Positions 48,465 through 60,297 of a stretch of DNA of 64,000 bases are shown one piece after another; the first letter of the stretch is position 1, and every line of letters begins with the position of its first letter. The notes beneath the pieces were generated by a model. That model worked only from the letters and a program-made list of their open reading frames with translations. It was not told the origin of the DNA and did not search any database. Both the position numbers and the translations under genes were made by a program. The DNA is from Bartonella senegalensis OS02 (lineage in GTDB: Bacteria; Pseudomonadota; Alphaproteobacteria; Rhizobiales; Rhizobiaceae): NCBI RefSeq assembly GCF_000312545.1, contig NZ_HE997540.1, forward strand, positions 355,794 through 419,793, read 5' to 3'.

Positions 48465-49733
48465 ATGCCGCATCAAGATTATCTTTTTACAAGTGAATCA
48501 GTATCGGAGGGACATCCTGACAAAATTTGTGATCGTATTTCCGATGAAATCGTTGATATGATCTATAAAGAAGCGCAAAAAACTAATACGGATCCATGGC
48601 TAGTACGTGTCGCTTGCGAAACTCTCGTCAGTGTCAACCGTGTTGTTATTGCTGGTGAGGTACGTGTTCCTGATACACTCTTAAAAAGAGATAAAAATAA
48701 AAAGTTTATTTATGATGAAAATGGTTTACCATGCATTAATCCTGCGCGGTTTCGTGCGATAGCACGTCGTGCTATTCGCGCAATTGGTTATGAACAAGTA
48801 GGCTTCCACTGGAAAACCGTTAAAATTGATGTTCTTTTGCGCCCACAATCCACTGACATTGCACGGGGAGTTGATAATGCTACGGATCGGAATGGCGAAG
48901 AAGGAGCAGGCGATCAAGGCATCATGTTCGGATATGCTTGCCGTGAAACACCAGATCTCATGCCCGCACCCATTTATTATGCCCATAAAATTCTCAAACT
49001 TCTTGCCGAAGCGCGCCATAAAGGAGAAGGAGAAACTGGAAAATTAGGGCCAGATGCCAAAAGTCAAATTACAATACGGTATAAGAATGGAAAGCCTATA
49101 GAAGTGACGTCCATTGTTCTTTCTACACAGCATTTAGATGAAAGTTGGGATTCCCATAAAGTTCGCACAGTGGTTGAGCCTTATATTCGTAAAGCTTTGC
49201 ATGATATTGCTATTTCTGATCAGTGCAGTTGGTATATTAACCCAACAGGAAAGTTTGTTATCGGTGGCCCCCAAAGTGATGCTGGACTGACAGGGCGTAA
49301 GATTATCGTTGATACTTATGGAGGTGCTGCTCCCCATGGTGGAGGAGCTTTTTCAGGTAAAGATACAACAAAAGTTGATCGTTCTGCAGCTTATGCTGCT
49401 CGCTATCTGGCTAAAAATATTGTTGCAGCTGATTTAGCAGAACGGTGCACTATTCAACTCTCCTATGCAATTGGCGTTTCACAACCCTTATCTATTTATC
49501 TTAATCTCCATGGAACAGGAAAAGTCGATGAAAATATTATCGAAGCAGCAATCCGGAAAATAATGGATCTTTCACCGACAGGCATCCGGAAACATTTAGA
49601 TCTCAACAAACCAATTTATACAAAAACAGCTACTTATGGTCATTTTGGACGCAAACCAAAGCGTGATGGTTCATTTTCATGGGAAAAAACCGATCTGATT
49701 AAAACACTTCAAACAATGATTAAAATACCATGA
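48465..49733 (+). CDS. metK: S-adenosylmethionine synthetase
   Basis: MetK makes SAM from methionine and ATP. Motifs are [36 protein letters not shown] and [20 protein letters not shown], all standard. 422 residues is the longer alphaproteobacterial form. AAGGAG precedes the ATG. The stop overlaps the trmB start (ATGA), so the SAM maker and a SAM user are translated together. Confidence 0.97.
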   Translation: MPHQDYLFTSESVSEGHPDKICDRISDEIVDMIYKEAQKTNTDPWLVRVACETLVSVNRVVIAGEVRVPDTLLKRDKNKKFIYDENGLPCINPARFRAIARRAIRAIGYEQVGFHWKTVKIDVLLRPQSTDIARGVDNATDRNGEEGAGDQGIMFGYACRETPDLMPAPIYYAHKILKLLAEARHKGEGETGKLGPDAKSQITIRYKNGKPIEVTSIVLSTQHLDESWDSHKVRTVVEPYIRKALHDIAISDQCSWYINPTGKFVIGGPQSDAGLTGRKIIVDTYGGAAPHGGGAFSGKDTTKVDRSAAYAARYLAKNIVAADLAERCTIQLSYAIGVSQPLSIYLNLHGTGKVDENIIEAAIRKIMDLSPTGIRKHLDLNKPIYTKTATYGHFGRKPKRDGSFSWEKTDLIKTLQTMIKIP

Positions 49734-50431
49734 TTGATCATCATATACGTACAGGTAAAGCCTTTTTTGGTCGCCGAAAAGGAAAACGGCTACGAGAGAG
49801 TCAGCTTGTGCGTATAAAAGAGCTTTTCCCGACTCTTAATATTAGTTTAAATAATTCTGCACCTCTAAACTTAACATCCTTATTTTCTAGAGAAGTAGAA
49901 GAGGTTCGGCTTGAAATTGGCTTTGGTGGAGGCGAACATTTGCTCCATGAAATGAAACATTTTCCACAAACCGGTTTTATTGGTATCGAGCCCTTCATCA
50001 ATGGCATGGCAAAAATGTTGATGTCTCTTGAACAACATCAACAGCATCAAAATCAACTTCGCCTTTATAATGATGATGCCACATGCCTTCTTGATTGGCT
50101 TCCAAATGCATCACTTGATGGAATAGACCTCTTCTATCCTGATCCATGGCCTAAAAAAAAGCATTGGAAACGACGCTTTATCAACATGAAAAACCTCAAT
50201 CGTTTTGCTCGCATTCTTAAAACAGGTAAGAAATTTCGCTTTGCCAGCGATATAGACAGTTATGTAAACTGGACCCTCTACCATTGTTTACAACATCATA
50301 GTTTTGAATGGGAAGCAGACAGTTCTCAGGATTGGAAAACACCTTATCCGCTATGGTCTGGTACTCGTTATGAAACAAAAGCTTTACGGGAAGGACGAAC
50401 ACCTACCTATCTTACCTTTATCAAGAAATAA
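49730..50431 (+). CDS. trmB: tRNA (guanine-N7)-methyltransferase TrmB
   Basis: TrmB forms m7G46 in tRNAs. It has [20 protein letters not shown] as SAM site, [15 protein letters not shown], and the family [19 protein letters not shown] with the catalytic acid; the C-terminus carries the [12 protein letters not shown] motif. 233 residues is standard. It starts within the metK stop. Confidence 0.96.
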   Translation: MIDHHIRTGKAFFGRRKGKRLRESQLVRIKELFPTLNISLNNSAPLNLTSLFSREVEEVRLEIGFGGGEHLLHEMKHFPQTGFIGIEPFINGMAKMLMSLEQHQQHQNQLRLYNDDATCLLDWLPNASLDGIDLFYPDPWPKKKHWKRRFINMKNLNRFARILKTGKKFRFASDIDSYVNWTLYHCLQHHSFEWEADSSQDWKTPYPLWSGTRYETKALREGRTPTYLTFIKK

Positions 50432-50511
50432 ATGATAAAACACTTTTTTATAAACAACTTGAAAAGTTTTTAATTTAAGAGTATCAATAAATAAATTCTT
50501 GGTCTTATGAT

Positions 50512-50545
50512 GAAGAGTGGGCCGGTTGGACCCGCTTTTTTTTAT
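50512..50545 (+). promoter_or_regulatory. rimP-nusA leader hairpin with T-run (attenuator-like)
   Basis: AGTGGGCC and GGACCCGCT form an imperfect GC-rich hairpin followed by nine T, about 40 bases before rimP. It looks like an intrinsic terminator and could end the trmB transcript or attenuate the rimP operon; alphaproteobacteria have a known rimP leader RNA of similar place and shape. Confidence 0.6.
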
Positions 50546-50582
50546 GTCATAAAATCAATGGAGCTTGATTTGGATAAAGTGT

Positions 50583-51209
50583 ATGAGCAAAACCGAAGAA
50601 ATAAGCAATCTTGATGAACCGCGTTTGTTTGAGGAAAATGGCGTTGAAGCGCATGTCGCTGCTCTTATCATACCATTGCTTAAGCCTTTAGGTTTTCGTT
50701 TGGTTCGTGTAAAGCTTCTTGGGCTCAATGGTTTAACGCTTCAGATTATGGTAGAACGCGCTGATGGCTCCATGACCGTAGAGGATTGTGAGACTGTTAG
50801 TCGAACTGTCTCACCCCTTCTTGATGTAGAAAATGTTATTGAACGCAAATATCATTTAGAAATTTCATCTCCTGGAATTGATCGTCCACTGGTAAGAAAA
50901 TCTGATTTCTTTTATTGGCAAGGTTATATTGCGAAAATTGAAACCAAAATAACACTTGATGGGCGTCGAAAATTTCGTGGAACACTTACAAATATTACGC
51001 AAGATGGATTTACTTTAAACACCGATAAAGTTGCTTATGGAGAATCCTTATCCATTTCTATTGCTTTTGATGACATCATCGATGCACATTTGGTGCTTAC
51101 AGATGAACTTATTCGCGATGCATTGAAAAAAAACAAAGATTTAAGCCAACAATTCATTTCGGAAAATAATCAGAACATCTTAAAACAGGAAAGAAATTAC
51201 AAGAATTAA
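50583..51209 (+). CDS. rimP: Ribosome maturation factor RimP
   Basis: RimP assists 30S subunit assembly. Characteristic parts are VRVKLLGLNGLTLQIMVER, the acidic MTVEDCETVSRTVSPLLD, and YHLEISSPGIDRPLVRKSDF. I chose ATG 50583 (MSKTEEISNLDEPR), with GGA eight bases upstream; the frame extends six codons to a TTG. It leads rimP-nusA-ylxR-infB-rbfA-truB. Confidence 0.95.
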   Translation: MSKTEEISNLDEPRLFEENGVEAHVAALIIPLLKPLGFRLVRVKLLGLNGLTLQIMVERADGSMTVEDCETVSRTVSPLLDVENVIERKYHLEISSPGIDRPLVRKSDFFYWQGYIAKIETKITLDGRRKFRGTLTNITQDGFTLNTDKVAYGESLSISIAFDDIIDAHLVLTDELIRDALKKNKDLSQQFISENNQNILKQERNYKN

Positions 51210-51258
51210 TATCACTGGGATCAATGCCCATCGTGTAGTACAAAGAAGGAGAAAATCG

Positions 51259-52863
51259 ATGGCTACAAGCGCTAACAGGCTTGAGATTCTGCAAATCGCA
51301 GATGCTGTTGCACGTGAAAAGTCGATTGACCGTGAAATTGTCATTTCTGCGATGGCCGATGCTATTCAGAAAGCGGCGCGTTCTCGTTATGGTCAAGAAA
51401 CCAATATCCGTGCTGAGATCAATTCAAAAACAGGTGAGATTAAATTACAGCGTCTCCTTAAAATTGTTGATGTCATCGAAGACTATACGAATGAAATTAC
51501 TTTATCTGATGCTCTCAAACGTCAAGCCGATGCTAAAGTTGGTGATTTTTTTGCCGATCTTTTGCCCCCCATGGATTTTGGACGTATTGCCGCACAATCT
51601 GCTAAACAAGTTATTGTACAAAAAGTACGCGATGCAGAGCGTGAACAACAATACGAAGAATTCAAAAATAAAATTGGTGAAATTATTTCCGGAACAGTAA
51701 AACGTGTCGAATATGGCAATGTTATCGTTGACCTGGGACGCGGTGAAGCTATTGTGCGCCGTGATGAGTTAATTCCGCGTGAATCCTTCCGCTATGGAGA
51801 TCGTATTCGTGCTTTTGTTCATGATGTCCATCGCGAACCACGCGGTCCACAAATTTTCCTTTCACGTACACACCCACAATTTATGGTAAAACTTTTTACC
51901 ATGGAAGTGCCAGAAATTTATGATGGTATTATAGAAATTAAATCCGTTGCTCGCGATCCAGGTTCACGTGCTAAAATTGCGGTTGTCTCACGCGATGGTT
52001 CAATTGATCCGGTTGGAGCATGTGTTGGAATGCGAGGAAGTCGTGTACAGGCTGTTGTGGCAGAATTACAAGGCGAAAAAATTGATATTATTCCTTGGTC
52101 ACCTGATGCTGCAACATTTATCGTCAATGCACTGCAACCCGCTGAAGTTTCTAAAGTCGTCCTTGATGAAGAAGCAGAACGTATTGAAGTTATTGTCCCT
52201 GATGAGCAGCTCAGCCTTGCCATTGGTCGGCGTGGACAAAATGTTCGTTTAGCCTCACAACTGACAGGATGGAATATTGATATCTTAACGGAGCAAGAAG
52301 AATCTGAAAACCGTCAAAAAGAATTTACCGAACGCAGCAAGTTGTTTATGCAATGTTTAGATGTTGACGAAATGATCGGACAGGTTATGGCATCAGAAGG
52401 CTTTTCTTCCATTGAGGAAATCGCTTATATTGCTCTTGAAGAAATCGCTTCTATTGATGGTTTTGATCAGGAAACTGCTGTTGAAATCCAAAGTCGTGCA
52501 CGGGAGTATCTAGAGCGTAAAGAAAAAGAACTTGATGAAAAGCGTAAAGAGCTCGGTGTCTGTGATGAATTGCGAATGCTTCCTGGAATGACAAGTGCTA
52601 TGCTGGTTGCTATTGGTAAAGATGGTGTCAAAACTATGGAAGATTTCGCAGGCTATGCAGTCGACGATTTGGCTGGCTGGAGAGAACGTAAAGAAGGTCA
52701 AATACAGAATTTTTCTGGTATCCTGACCCCATTTGATATTACACGGGCTGATGCCGAAGCTATGGTTTTAGCTGCACGTGTGCAAGCAGGCTGGATAAGC
52801 CAAGCTGACCTTATTACAGAAAATCCTGCAGAAAATGAAAATTTTGCAGAAAACGAAAAATAG
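51259..52863 (+). CDS. nusA: Transcription termination/antitermination factor NusA
   Basis: NusA modulates pausing, termination and antitermination at RNA polymerase. It has the N-terminal domain (residues 1-~130), an S1 domain ([20 protein letters not shown]), two KH domains ([19 protein letters not shown] and [20 protein letters not shown]), and two acidic C-terminal repeats ([20 protein letters not shown]). 534 residues fits alphaproteobacteria. GAAGGAG precedes ATG 51259. Confidence 0.97.
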   Translation: MATSANRLEILQIADAVAREKSIDREIVISAMADAIQKAARSRYGQETNIRAEINSKTGEIKLQRLLKIVDVIEDYTNEITLSDALKRQADAKVGDFFADLLPPMDFGRIAAQSAKQVIVQKVRDAEREQQYEEFKNKIGEIISGTVKRVEYGNVIVDLGRGEAIVRRDELIPRESFRYGDRIRAFVHDVHREPRGPQIFLSRTHPQFMVKLFTMEVPEIYDGIIEIKSVARDPGSRAKIAVVSRDGSIDPVGACVGMRGSRVQAVVAELQGEKIDIIPWSPDAATFIVNALQPAEVSKVVLDEEAERIEVIVPDEQLSLAIGRRGQNVRLASQLTGWNIDILTEQEESENRQKEFTERSKLFMQCLDVDEMIGQVMASEGFSSIEEIAYIALEEIASIDGFDQETAVEIQSRAREYLERKEKELDEKRKELGVCDELRMLPGMTSAMLVAIGKDGVKTMEDFAGYAVDDLAGWRERKEGQIQNFSGILTPFDITRADAEAMVLAARVQAGWISQADLITENPAENENFAENEK

Positions 52864-52889
52864 ATAATTTAAATGTGGATACACTTTAA

Positions 52890-53525
52890 ATGAATGAACG
52901 AACCTGTATTGTGACAAGAGAAAATGCTTCAGCAAAAGCGCTAATCCGTTTTGTTATTGGTCCCAATAATCAAATTGTTCCTGATCTTAAATCAAATTTA
53001 CCTGGACGTGGTGTCTGGGTCTCTTCCCGTCGCTCTGCCATTGAAGAAGCAATTAAACAAAAAGCTTTTAACAAAAGTTTTAAAACAGATGTTGAGGTCG
53101 CTTCAAATCTTGCAGATATTGTGGATATGCTTTTACTCAAAGCTGCCCTTGGAAGTCTTTCTATAGCGCGAAAAGCAGGCGCCGTTGTTATGGGAGCAAC
53201 CAAAGTTGATACAGCTATTCGCTCTGGTAAAGTTATTTTCGTCCTTCATGCCAAAGAAGCTACAGAAAATGGGAAACTGAAAATTTTACAAGCCATCCAC
53301 ACAATACAGCAAAAAACAAATCAGAACATACAAACTATCTCTTTATTTACAAGTGATGAAATGCGTGTGGCTTTTGGAGCTCATCCTGTAATGCATGCCG
53401 CCTTATTGAACATGAAGGTTGCAGAAGGATTTCTTAAAACGATACACAAACTGATCGCTTATCGTGATGACAAAAACAGCAAGCCTGGTGAGATGACGGC
53501 AAAAGTCGTGAAGGAAGTACAATGA
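52890..53525 (+). CDS. YlxR-domain RNA-binding protein with L7Ae-like half
   Basis: The N-terminal ~80 residues are the YlxR (DUF448) domain: [20 protein letters not shown] and [18 protein letters not shown]. Residues ~95-190 resemble an L7Ae/L30e-type fold ([20 protein letters not shown]). It probably binds RNA or the nucleoid; the family's function is not settled. It always sits between nusA and infB, and its stop overlaps the infB start (ATGA). Confidence 0.93.
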   Translation: MNERTCIVTRENASAKALIRFVIGPNNQIVPDLKSNLPGRGVWVSSRRSAIEEAIKQKAFNKSFKTDVEVASNLADIVDMLLLKAALGSLSIARKAGAVVMGATKVDTAIRSGKVIFVLHAKEATENGKLKILQAIHTIQQKTNQNIQTISLFTSDEMRVAFGAHPVMHAALLNMKVAEGFLKTIHKLIAYRDDKNSKPGEMTAKVVKEVQ

Positions 53526-56056
53526 GTGAAAAGAATAACGACAAAATGACAGTCAAGAAGACACTGACCTTAAAGAGGTCTGTCTTGGAAACAAGCACGG
53601 TCAAACAAAATTTTAGCCATGGCCGTACAAAGGCTGTCGTCGTCGAAACCAAGCGGCGTAAAATTGCCCGAACTGATGAAAAAGCTGAAACAACACAACC
53701 AATTACGAAACCACATGTGGCAACCCAACGTTCTAAACCACAATTCGAAGATGCTAAACCGAGTGAACCTGTAACCAAAAGTAATCTCTCATCAGCTGAA
53801 ATAGAAGCAAGACTTCGCGCGTTAGAGGAAGCACATATTCAAGAAAGAATAATACGTGAAAAGGCTGAAGAAGAAGCAAAACGTGCCAAAGAGCGTGAAG
53901 AAAGTTTGCAGCAAGCTATTCAAGAACCAGAAATAGATGAAATACCTCAAGAGGAAGAACCTACGATACAAACACAAGCTCCATCTCTTCCCACTCCTCA
54001 ACCCCAAATAGAACCGATAGATATCCCTGTCGTGCCTAAAAATACAGCTGTGATTGAAAAACGCAAAGCAGATGAAACCAAAGAAGATGATAGACATAGC
54101 CGACGTACTAACCTTGCTAAGTCAGAAGTGCGTGCACCCAAAGTTGTAAAAGGGGCTGATGAAAGACGTCGTGGAAAACTTACCCTTAATAGTGCATTGG
54201 ATGAAGAAGGAAGTGCACGTGGGCGCTCCATGGCTGCAATGCGCCGCAGACAAGAAAAATTTAAACGTGCCCAAAATCAAGAACCAAAAGAAAAAATTTC
54301 TCGTGAGGTTGTTCTTCCTGAAACCATTACCATTCAAGAACTCGCACAACGTATGACTGAACGCTCCGTTGATGTGATTAAGTTTCTGATGAAACAAGGA
54401 CAAATGATGAAACCTGGTGATGTGATTGATGCAGATGTTGCCGAGCTCATCGCCGTTGAATTCGGCCACACTGTTAAACGTGTTTTAGAATCTGACGTGG
54501 AAGAAGGTATCTTTAATATCACTGATAATCCTCAAAAAATGCAGCCACGTCCACCTGTTGTAACAATTATGGGCCATGTTGATCACGGAAAAACTTCTCT
54601 TCTTGATGCTATCCGAAAAGCGAATGTTGTTTCAGGTGAAGCAGGGGGAATTACACAGCATATTGGTGCTTACCAAGTGGAGCAAAACGAGCAAAAAATT
54701 ACCTTTATTGATACACCTGGACATGCCGCTTTCACAGCTATGCGTGCTCGTGGAGCTCGTGTTACGGATATTGCCGTTCTGGTTGTTGCTGCTGATGATA
54801 GTGTCATGCCGCAAACAATTGAATCAATCAATCATGCGAAAGCTGCTGGTGTCCCCATTATTGTTGCTATTAACAAAATTGATAAACCAGCTGCGAATGC
54901 ACAAAAAGTGCGTACAGAGCTTTTGCAACACGAAGTGTTTGTTGAAACAATGGGCGGAGAGACTTTGGAGGTCGAAGTTTCCGCTAAAACTGGCCAAAAT
55001 CTTGATAAACTTCTCGAAGCTATTCTTCTTCAAGCTGAAATTCTTGATTTGAAAGCTGATCCTCAACGGACCGCTGAGGGCGTTGTCATTGAAGCCAAAC
55101 TGGATCGAGGACGTGGATCTGTTGCAACAGTGCTTGTTCAAAAAGGAACATTGCATCCTTCTGATATTATTGTTGCTGGCAATGAATGGGGGCGTGTACG
55201 TGCTTTGATTGACGACCATGGTCGTCATGTCAAAGAAGCCGTTCCCTCTACACCCATCGAAATTTTAGGTATGCAAGGAACCCCACAAGCTGGAGACCGT
55301 TTTGCTGTTGTTACTCATGAAGCAAAAGCACGCGAAATTGCTGAATACCGTCAACGATTAGCGCGTGATAAAGCTGTTGCCCGCCAAACTGGTTCTCGGG
55401 GTTCTCTTGAACAGATGATGAGTAAATTACAAACCACGGGCGTTAAAGAATTTCCCCTTATTATTAAAGGGGATGTGCAAGGGTCAATTGAAGCAATTGC
55501 TTCAGCATTAGAAAAACTAGGAAATGAAGAAGTGCGTGCACGCATTATGCATTCTGGTGCTGGAGGGATCACGGAAAGTGATATTTCTCTTGCTGAAGCT
55601 TCTCATTCGGCTGTGATTGGTTTTAATGTTCGAGCTAATAAACAAGCACGTGACTTCGCTAAAACACAGGGAATCGAAATTCGTTATTATAACATCATCT
55701 ACGATCTTGTTGATGATATCAAAGCTGCTATGTCAGGATTACTGTCACCAGAACAGCGTGAGACTTTCCTTGGAAATGCTGAAATTCTGGAAGTCTTTAA
55801 TATTACAAAAATCGGTAAAGTTGCTGGATGCCTTGTCACTGAAGGTAAAATAGAACGGGGAGCGGGTGTTCGCCTTATCCGCGATAATATTGTTATTCAC
55901 GAAGGAAAACTTAAAACTCTCAAACGCTTTAAGGATGAAGTCAATGAAGTACAAAGTGGTCAAGAATGTGGAATAGCATTCGAAAACTATGAAGACATAC
56001 GCGCTGGAGACATCATTGAAACCTTCCGCATCGAACATATTAATCGCACATTATAA
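53522..56056 (+). CDS. infB: Translation initiation factor IF-2
   Basis: IF-2 brings initiator tRNA to the 30S subunit and promotes joining. The N-terminal ~330 residues are charged and flexible, with an IF2_N helix region ([20 protein letters not shown]) and a second IF2_N module ([20 protein letters not shown]). The G domain has [30 protein letters not shown] and NKIDKP; domains II-IV follow to the end at 844 residues. It overlaps the ylxR gene at the start. Confidence 0.97.
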   Translation: MSEKNNDKMTVKKTLTLKRSVLETSTVKQNFSHGRTKAVVVETKRRKIARTDEKAETTQPITKPHVATQRSKPQFEDAKPSEPVTKSNLSSAEIEARLRALEEAHIQERIIREKAEEEAKRAKEREESLQQAIQEPEIDEIPQEEEPTIQTQAPSLPTPQPQIEPIDIPVVPKNTAVIEKRKADETKEDDRHSRRTNLAKSEVRAPKVVKGADERRRGKLTLNSALDEEGSARGRSMAAMRRRQEKFKRAQNQEPKEKISREVVLPETITIQELAQRMTERSVDVIKFLMKQGQMMKPGDVIDADVAELIAVEFGHTVKRVLESDVEEGIFNITDNPQKMQPRPPVVTIMGHVDHGKTSLLDAIRKANVVSGEAGGITQHIGAYQVEQNEQKITFIDTPGHAAFTAMRARGARVTDIAVLVVAADDSVMPQTIESINHAKAAGVPIIVAINKIDKPAANAQKVRTELLQHEVFVETMGGETLEVEVSAKTGQNLDKLLEAILLQAEILDLKADPQRTAEGVVIEAKLDRGRGSVATVLVQKGTLHPSDIIVAGNEWGRVRALIDDHGRHVKEAVPSTPIEILGMQGTPQAGDRFAVVTHEAKAREIAEYRQRLARDKAVARQTGSRGSLEQMMSKLQTTGVKEFPLIIKGDVQGSIEAIASALEKLGNEEVRARIMHSGAGGITESDISLAEASHSAVIGFNVRANKQARDFAKTQGIEIRYYNIIYDLVDDIKAAMSGLLSPEQRETFLGNAEILEVFNITKIGKVAGCLVTEGKIERGAGVRLIRDNIVIHEGKLKTLKRFKDEVNEVQSGQECGIAFENYEDIRAGDIIETFRIEHINRTL

Positions 56057-56180
56057 AATAATCCAATGGCTTTACTCTTTGTAAAATGAGAAAAGTTATC
56101 CGGTTTACATGGAGTGCCTCTATTCTTTCTTATGCTTTAGTGAGTCAAAGAAAGAGGAATTTTAACGAGGTAAAACTTCG

Positions 56181-56588
56181 ATGAAAAATGCAGAGCCATC
56201 ACAACGGCAACTCAGAGTAGGAGAACAAGTGCGCCATGCGGTAGCTCACGTACTGCAACAAGGTATTTTACTTGATGATCTCTTGAAAAATATGGTGATT
56301 TCTGTCGTTGAAGTGCGCATGTCGCCAGATTTGAAAATTGCTATCTGCTTTGTTTCTCCACTCAGTACTGTTCATAACGCTTCTCGTGATGATGTTGTGA
56401 ATGCCCTTAATAAACATAGCCGTTTTATCCGTGGAGAAATAAGTCGTTCGTTGCGACAAATGAGATACATGCCTGAACTGCGTTTTCGACTTGATAACAG
56501 TTTTGATAATTTTTCAAAAATAAATGCTCTGCTGCGCTCTCCTGAAGTCGCACGGGATCTTCACCATAGTGATGAATTTGAGGACTAA
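56181..56588 (+). CDS. rbfA: Ribosome-binding factor A
   Basis: RbfA helps process the 16S rRNA 5' end. The 135-residue KH-like protein begins [20 protein letters not shown] and has [20 protein letters not shown] and the C-terminal [15 protein letters not shown], all typical. GAGG lies eight bases upstream. truB starts five bases after its stop. Confidence 0.95.
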   Translation: MKNAEPSQRQLRVGEQVRHAVAHVLQQGILLDDLLKNMVISVVEVRMSPDLKIAICFVSPLSTVHNASRDDVVNALNKHSRFIRGEISRSLRQMRYMPELRFRLDNSFDNFSKINALLRSPEVARDLHHSDEFED

Positions 56589-56592
56589 AAAC

Positions 56593-57552
56593 ATGGTACG
56601 GCAACGCAAAAAAAAAGGTCGTTCTGTTTCTGGATGGGTCATATTTGATAAACCAAAAGGCATGAAGTCAACGGAAGCTGTCTCAAAAATCAAACAGCTC
56701 TTTCATGCTCAAAAAGCAGGACATGCAGGAACACTTGATCCTCTCGCTTCTGGTCTTCTACCAATTGCATTGGGTGAAGCAACAAAAACTGTTCCCTACA
56801 TCATGCAAGGCACAAAAACTTACCGTTTTCAAATCGCTTGGGGTGAGGAACGCTCAACAGATGATCTAGAAGGTGAAATAACGCACACATCTCTCAAACG
56901 TCCAACACGAGAAGAGATACTTGCGCTTCTTCCTCAATATACAGGTGTTATTTTGCAAACACCGCCACAATTTTCGGCAATTAAAATTGCCGGTAATCGG
57001 GCCTATGATTTAGCACGTGAAGGTAAAAACGTTGAAATTCCACCACGTCAAGTGGAAATAGAAACTTTCAAATTAATAGAAATGAAAACCAAAGAGCATT
57101 CTCTCTTTGAAGTCACTTGTGGAAAAGGAACCTATGTGCGCTCCTTAGCACGCGATATAGGACGTGCTCTCGGTTGTTATGCGCATATTGCTGATTTAAG
57201 ACGTATTGCAGTCGCACCTTTTTGTGAAGATGATCTCATCACATGGGATGAACTCAAAACGGTCGCACTCGATAAAAATACAACAAATGAAAAGAATGCT
57301 CCTTTTGAAAGAAATTTCATAAAACTTGACGAACTCTTAATTGAAACGAGTGCTGCACTGAAATGTCTCTCCCATTATACTCTTAGCCAAGCTCAAGCAC
57401 AAAAAGTTATGAAAGGCAATTCTGTGCTCCTATGTCATCACGATCTAACTCTTGATGAAGATGAAGTTTGTGTCCTGTACAAAAACCAACTTCTTGCTAT
57501 AGGCGCTCTTGAAAAAAGCCAATTTAAACCAAAACGTCTTTTCACAATTTAA
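56593..57552 (+). CDS. truB: tRNA pseudouridine-55 synthase
   Basis: TruB makes pseudouridine 55 in the T-loop. The catalytic motif is [20 protein letters not shown] with the active Asp, preceded by [39 protein letters not shown] is the RNA-binding motif. I chose ATG 56593 after the rbfA stop instead of the longer frame at 56524. 319 residues is normal. It is the last gene of the nusA operon here. Confidence 0.95.
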   Translation: MVRQRKKKGRSVSGWVIFDKPKGMKSTEAVSKIKQLFHAQKAGHAGTLDPLASGLLPIALGEATKTVPYIMQGTKTYRFQIAWGEERSTDDLEGEITHTSLKRPTREEILALLPQYTGVILQTPPQFSAIKIAGNRAYDLAREGKNVEIPPRQVEIETFKLIEMKTKEHSLFEVTCGKGTYVRSLARDIGRALGCYAHIADLRRIAVAPFCEDDLITWDELKTVALDKNTTNEKNAPFERNFIKLDELLIETSAALKCLSHYTLSQAQAQKVMKGNSVLLCHHDLTLDEDEVCVLYKNQLLAIGALEKSQFKPKRLFTI

Positions 57553-58017
57553 TCCGTTCTTTCTCAAAACCATCTCATTTCTTGATGGAAAGATGTTTTT
57601 CATAATTAATGAAAGAGAAAAAAGCTTTTTTATTGGTTCTAAACTTACCTTTTTACGATAATGCATATTAGGACCTAAAATCTATGATATGTTCACAATT
57701 CCGCCCCTCGCTTTTAAAATAAAGTACCGTCTTTGACGTTTTAAATCATCTCTTTGATGATGTAGATATTACATGCAATATGCTCTCTTGGTAAAAAGAT
57801 TTTGTAGAATAAAAATTTCGGTTTTAGCTTAAACAAATTGTAACACTGATAACCTCTCCAACTGTTTGTTCAATAAAAAACTGTCCGTCAACCAAAAGCA
57901 TAAAGTGCTCATTAAAATTCTAAAACTTTTGCTGTTTTGTTCATTCTAACAAATTTATTTATAAAAATAGTATTATACATACTTAATATTTTTAAAAATG
58001 TTCTAGCTCTCTTACCA
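57553..58017. other. Non-coding gap between truB and MFS gene
   Basis: About 460 AT-rich bases between convergent genes. CATCT...AGATG followed by TTTTT at about 57567-57601 may be a weak terminator for truB. No gene seen. Confidence 0.4.
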
Positions 58018-59646
58018 TCAAGGTAACTGATCAGCAGAGGACTTTAAATGCATCTCATTGACATGCGGTATCGTTTGCCGCTCAATCATGCGGTGTACTC
58101 TTATACCGTTAGGAGCACGATTTAAGCGACGCAAGAGTTTATTGACCTCTGCATCTGCTTTTATGCGACGGTGATTATGACGCAAATAATCTACCCATGT
58201 CGGCATATGATAGGCTTCCGTCCAATATTGGGGCCTTTCAAGATCGCGTAAGAGAACCCATTGGCGCGCACCATCACGTAAACGAATATGGCGACGACGT
58301 GTCATCACTTTGAGAAATTCTTCGAGATCATTTTCATGAATTTGATAATCAATCATAATCATGATCGGACCACTCCTTGCTTTTAGATCGAGTAAAAGCT
58401 CTGGTTCTCTAAAATGATCAAGCGGATCTAGATCTATCTGAGGAATTTCCTGAATTCTAAACTTTATCCCCGCAAGTGCTCCAAAAATCAAGAAAAGAGA
58501 ACAAATACTCAAAGCAATTGTTGGAGAATAACCATCAGCTAAAACGCCCCAAATTGCGCTTCCAATAGCCATCCCACCATAAGATGCTGTTTGATAAAGT
58601 GCTAAAACACGTGCAACAACCCAACGGGGTGTAGAAAGCTGTACAGATGTATTGAAGAGTGATAACGCCAAAACCCAACATAAGCCTGCAGGAAATAAGG
58701 CAATATGGCTTACAATCAGTGAACGGCTCATTGCTAAAAAAAAGCAGGAAAAAGCAAAACCAATAAACGCACTTGCAATAATTGTCTCTAAACGAAAATA
58801 ATTCCGTACAGATGCGTTAATAATACCAGCTGTCATAGCTCCAAGACCAAAACAACCGAGTAATGTCCCATAAAGAAATGCGCTTCCCCCAAGAATTTTA
58901 TGCACAACAATTGGCAAAAGTGCCAAAATCGAAATCGCTCCAATCCCAAAAAGGAACGCTCTGACCATAATACTGAGAAGATTAGGTGACATTGCAACAT
59001 AACGCAAACCATCTGAGACAGCTCCTAAAAGCCTTTCTCGCGGTAATCTGTTGTTTTCATAAATCGGTTTCCAGGAAAATAAAGCACCAATTAAAGGAAT
59101 GTAACTGATTGCATTGAACAAAAAAGCTGCAGCTGCACCTAACGTGGCAATGATAGCACCCCCAATAGCAGGACCTACACTACGCATCAAATTAAAACCA
59201 ACGCTGTTTAAACTCACAGCAGCAGGAATATTCTCCCTGCTCACAATGTCCCCTATGGTTGCTTGCCAAGAGGGATTATAAAAGGCAGTTCCACACCCTA
59301 TCAAAAATGTAAAACATAATAAAAGCCAAGGTGTTAGAAAGCCCATAGAGGATAAAAAAGCTAAAATCATTGATATAATCATCATCATAATCTGTGCATA
59401 CAACATAATTTGACGACGATTAAAATTATCCGCTAAGGCCCCTGCCATCAAAGAAAATATAACAAGGGGTAATGTTGTAGCACTTTGAACAAGCCCGACC
59501 ATGGAATGCGAAGAACTAATCAATGCCATTAACCACCCCGCTCCTACAGCCTGTATGAGTCCCCCTAAATTAGAAATGAGAGTGGATGACCACAAATTTC
59601 GAAATACCGAATTACGAAAAAGTTCAAATGTTGAAATACTCTGCAT
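58018..59646 (-). CDS. MFS transporter of the MFS_3 (EntS-like) group
   Basis: A proton-driven exporter with 12 predicted helices (residues ~20-400) and a cytoplasmic C-terminal domain of about 130 residues that resembles a ferredoxin-like monooxygenase fold (MIMIDYQIHENDLEEFLKVM, RDLERPQYWTEAYHMPTWVD). This architecture is that of the DUF894/MFS_3 family, which includes the enterobactin exporter EntS; the substrate here is unknown. I chose ATG 59646 because GGAGG lies six bases upstream, over the frame to 59730. It is on the opposite strand to both neighbouring translation operons. Confidence 0.88.
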   Translation of the reverse strand: MQSISTFELFRNSVFRNLWSSTLISNLGGLIQAVGAGWLMALISSSHSMVGLVQSATTLPLVIFSLMAGALADNFNRRQIMLYAQIMMMIISMILAFLSSMGFLTPWLLLCFTFLIGCGTAFYNPSWQATIGDIVSRENIPAAVSLNSVGFNLMRSVGPAIGGAIIATLGAAAAFLFNAISYIPLIGALFSWKPIYENNRLPRERLLGAVSDGLRYVAMSPNLLSIMVRAFLFGIGAISILALLPIVVHKILGGSAFLYGTLLGCFGLGAMTAGIINASVRNYFRLETIIASAFIGFAFSCFFLAMSRSLIVSHIALFPAGLCWVLALSLFNTSVQLSTPRWVVARVLALYQTASYGGMAIGSAIWGVLADGYSPTIALSICSLFLIFGALAGIKFRIQEIPQIDLDPLDHFREPELLLDLKARSGPIMIMIDYQIHENDLEEFLKVMTRRRHIRLRDGARQWVLLRDLERPQYWTEAYHMPTWVDYLRHNHRRIKADAEVNKLLRRLNRAPNGIRVHRMIERQTIPHVNEMHLKSSADQLP

Positions 59647-59898
59647 CTTTTGCCTCCAAATCGGTATTCTATCGCTTTTTTTTACAATATACACTCTGTT
59701 AAGCAGAAATCTTTGTCTCAAAAGATGCATAATTCTTTAAAAATTTTTCATAAAATAATATTAAAAGCAATCTTTCAAACCAAAAGCCTTTATTTAAAAA
59801 GGTCTTTAAGTTCTTTTGAAGGACTAGTATTTTGACCTTCTTTCCTATATAAACATCACGATAAATAAGAAGTCTTTGACTCTTCTTGTTTTCTCACA

Positions 59899-59950
59899 GA
59901 CCCTTGCTGGACGACATCTCGGCTATGGGTGGCTTTTGTTTGTTTTTTTG
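59899..59950 (+). promoter_or_regulatory. rpsO leader hairpin followed by T-rich run
   Basis: GACCC-TT-GCTG and CGGC-TAT-GGGT form a two-part hairpin (59899-59930), then TTTTGTTTGTTTTTTT, about 15 bases before the rpsO ribosome site. This could be an S15 autoregulatory leader or an attenuator. Confidence 0.45.
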
Positions 59951-59963
59951 AAAGGATAAGACG

Positions 59964-60233
59964 ATGTCGATTACAGCTGAACGTAAAAAAACTATTATCG
60001 CGGAATATGCTAATAAAGTCGGTGATACAGGATCACCAGAAGTGCAGGTTGCTGTACTTTCTGAACGTATTGCTAATTTGACTAATCATTTTAAATCTCA
60101 CAAAAAGGATAATCATTCTCGTCGTGGTCTTTTGAAAATGGTGTCTCAACGCCGTCGCTTACTTGATTACCTTAAAGGAATTGACCAAAACCGTTATCAG
60201 ACACTTATAAAGAAGTTAGGTTTGCGCCGCTAA
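59964..60233 (+). CDS. rpsO: Ribosomal protein S15
   Basis: S15 binds the central domain of 16S rRNA early in assembly. The 89-residue protein is full length and typical: [60 protein letters not shown] and the end KKLGLRR. GAAAGGA precedes the ATG. It is followed by a strong terminator and then pnp, the usual order. Confidence 0.98.
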   Translation: MSITAERKKTIIAEYANKVGDTGSPEVQVAVLSERIANLTNHFKSHKKDNHSRRGLLKMVSQRRRLLDYLKGIDQNRYQTLIKKLGLRR

Positions 60234-60236
60234 AAG

Positions 60237-60280
60237 AAAAATGGGTGGGTGGATTTTTGTAGAAAAACCACCCATTTTTT
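60237..60280 (+). terminator. Rho-independent terminator after rpsO
   Basis: AAAAATGGGTGG pairs with CCACCCATTTTTT across a loop and ends in six T. It starts three bases past the rpsO stop. Confidence 0.9.
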
Positions 60281-60297
60281 AAGCTTGCTGCTTTTTG

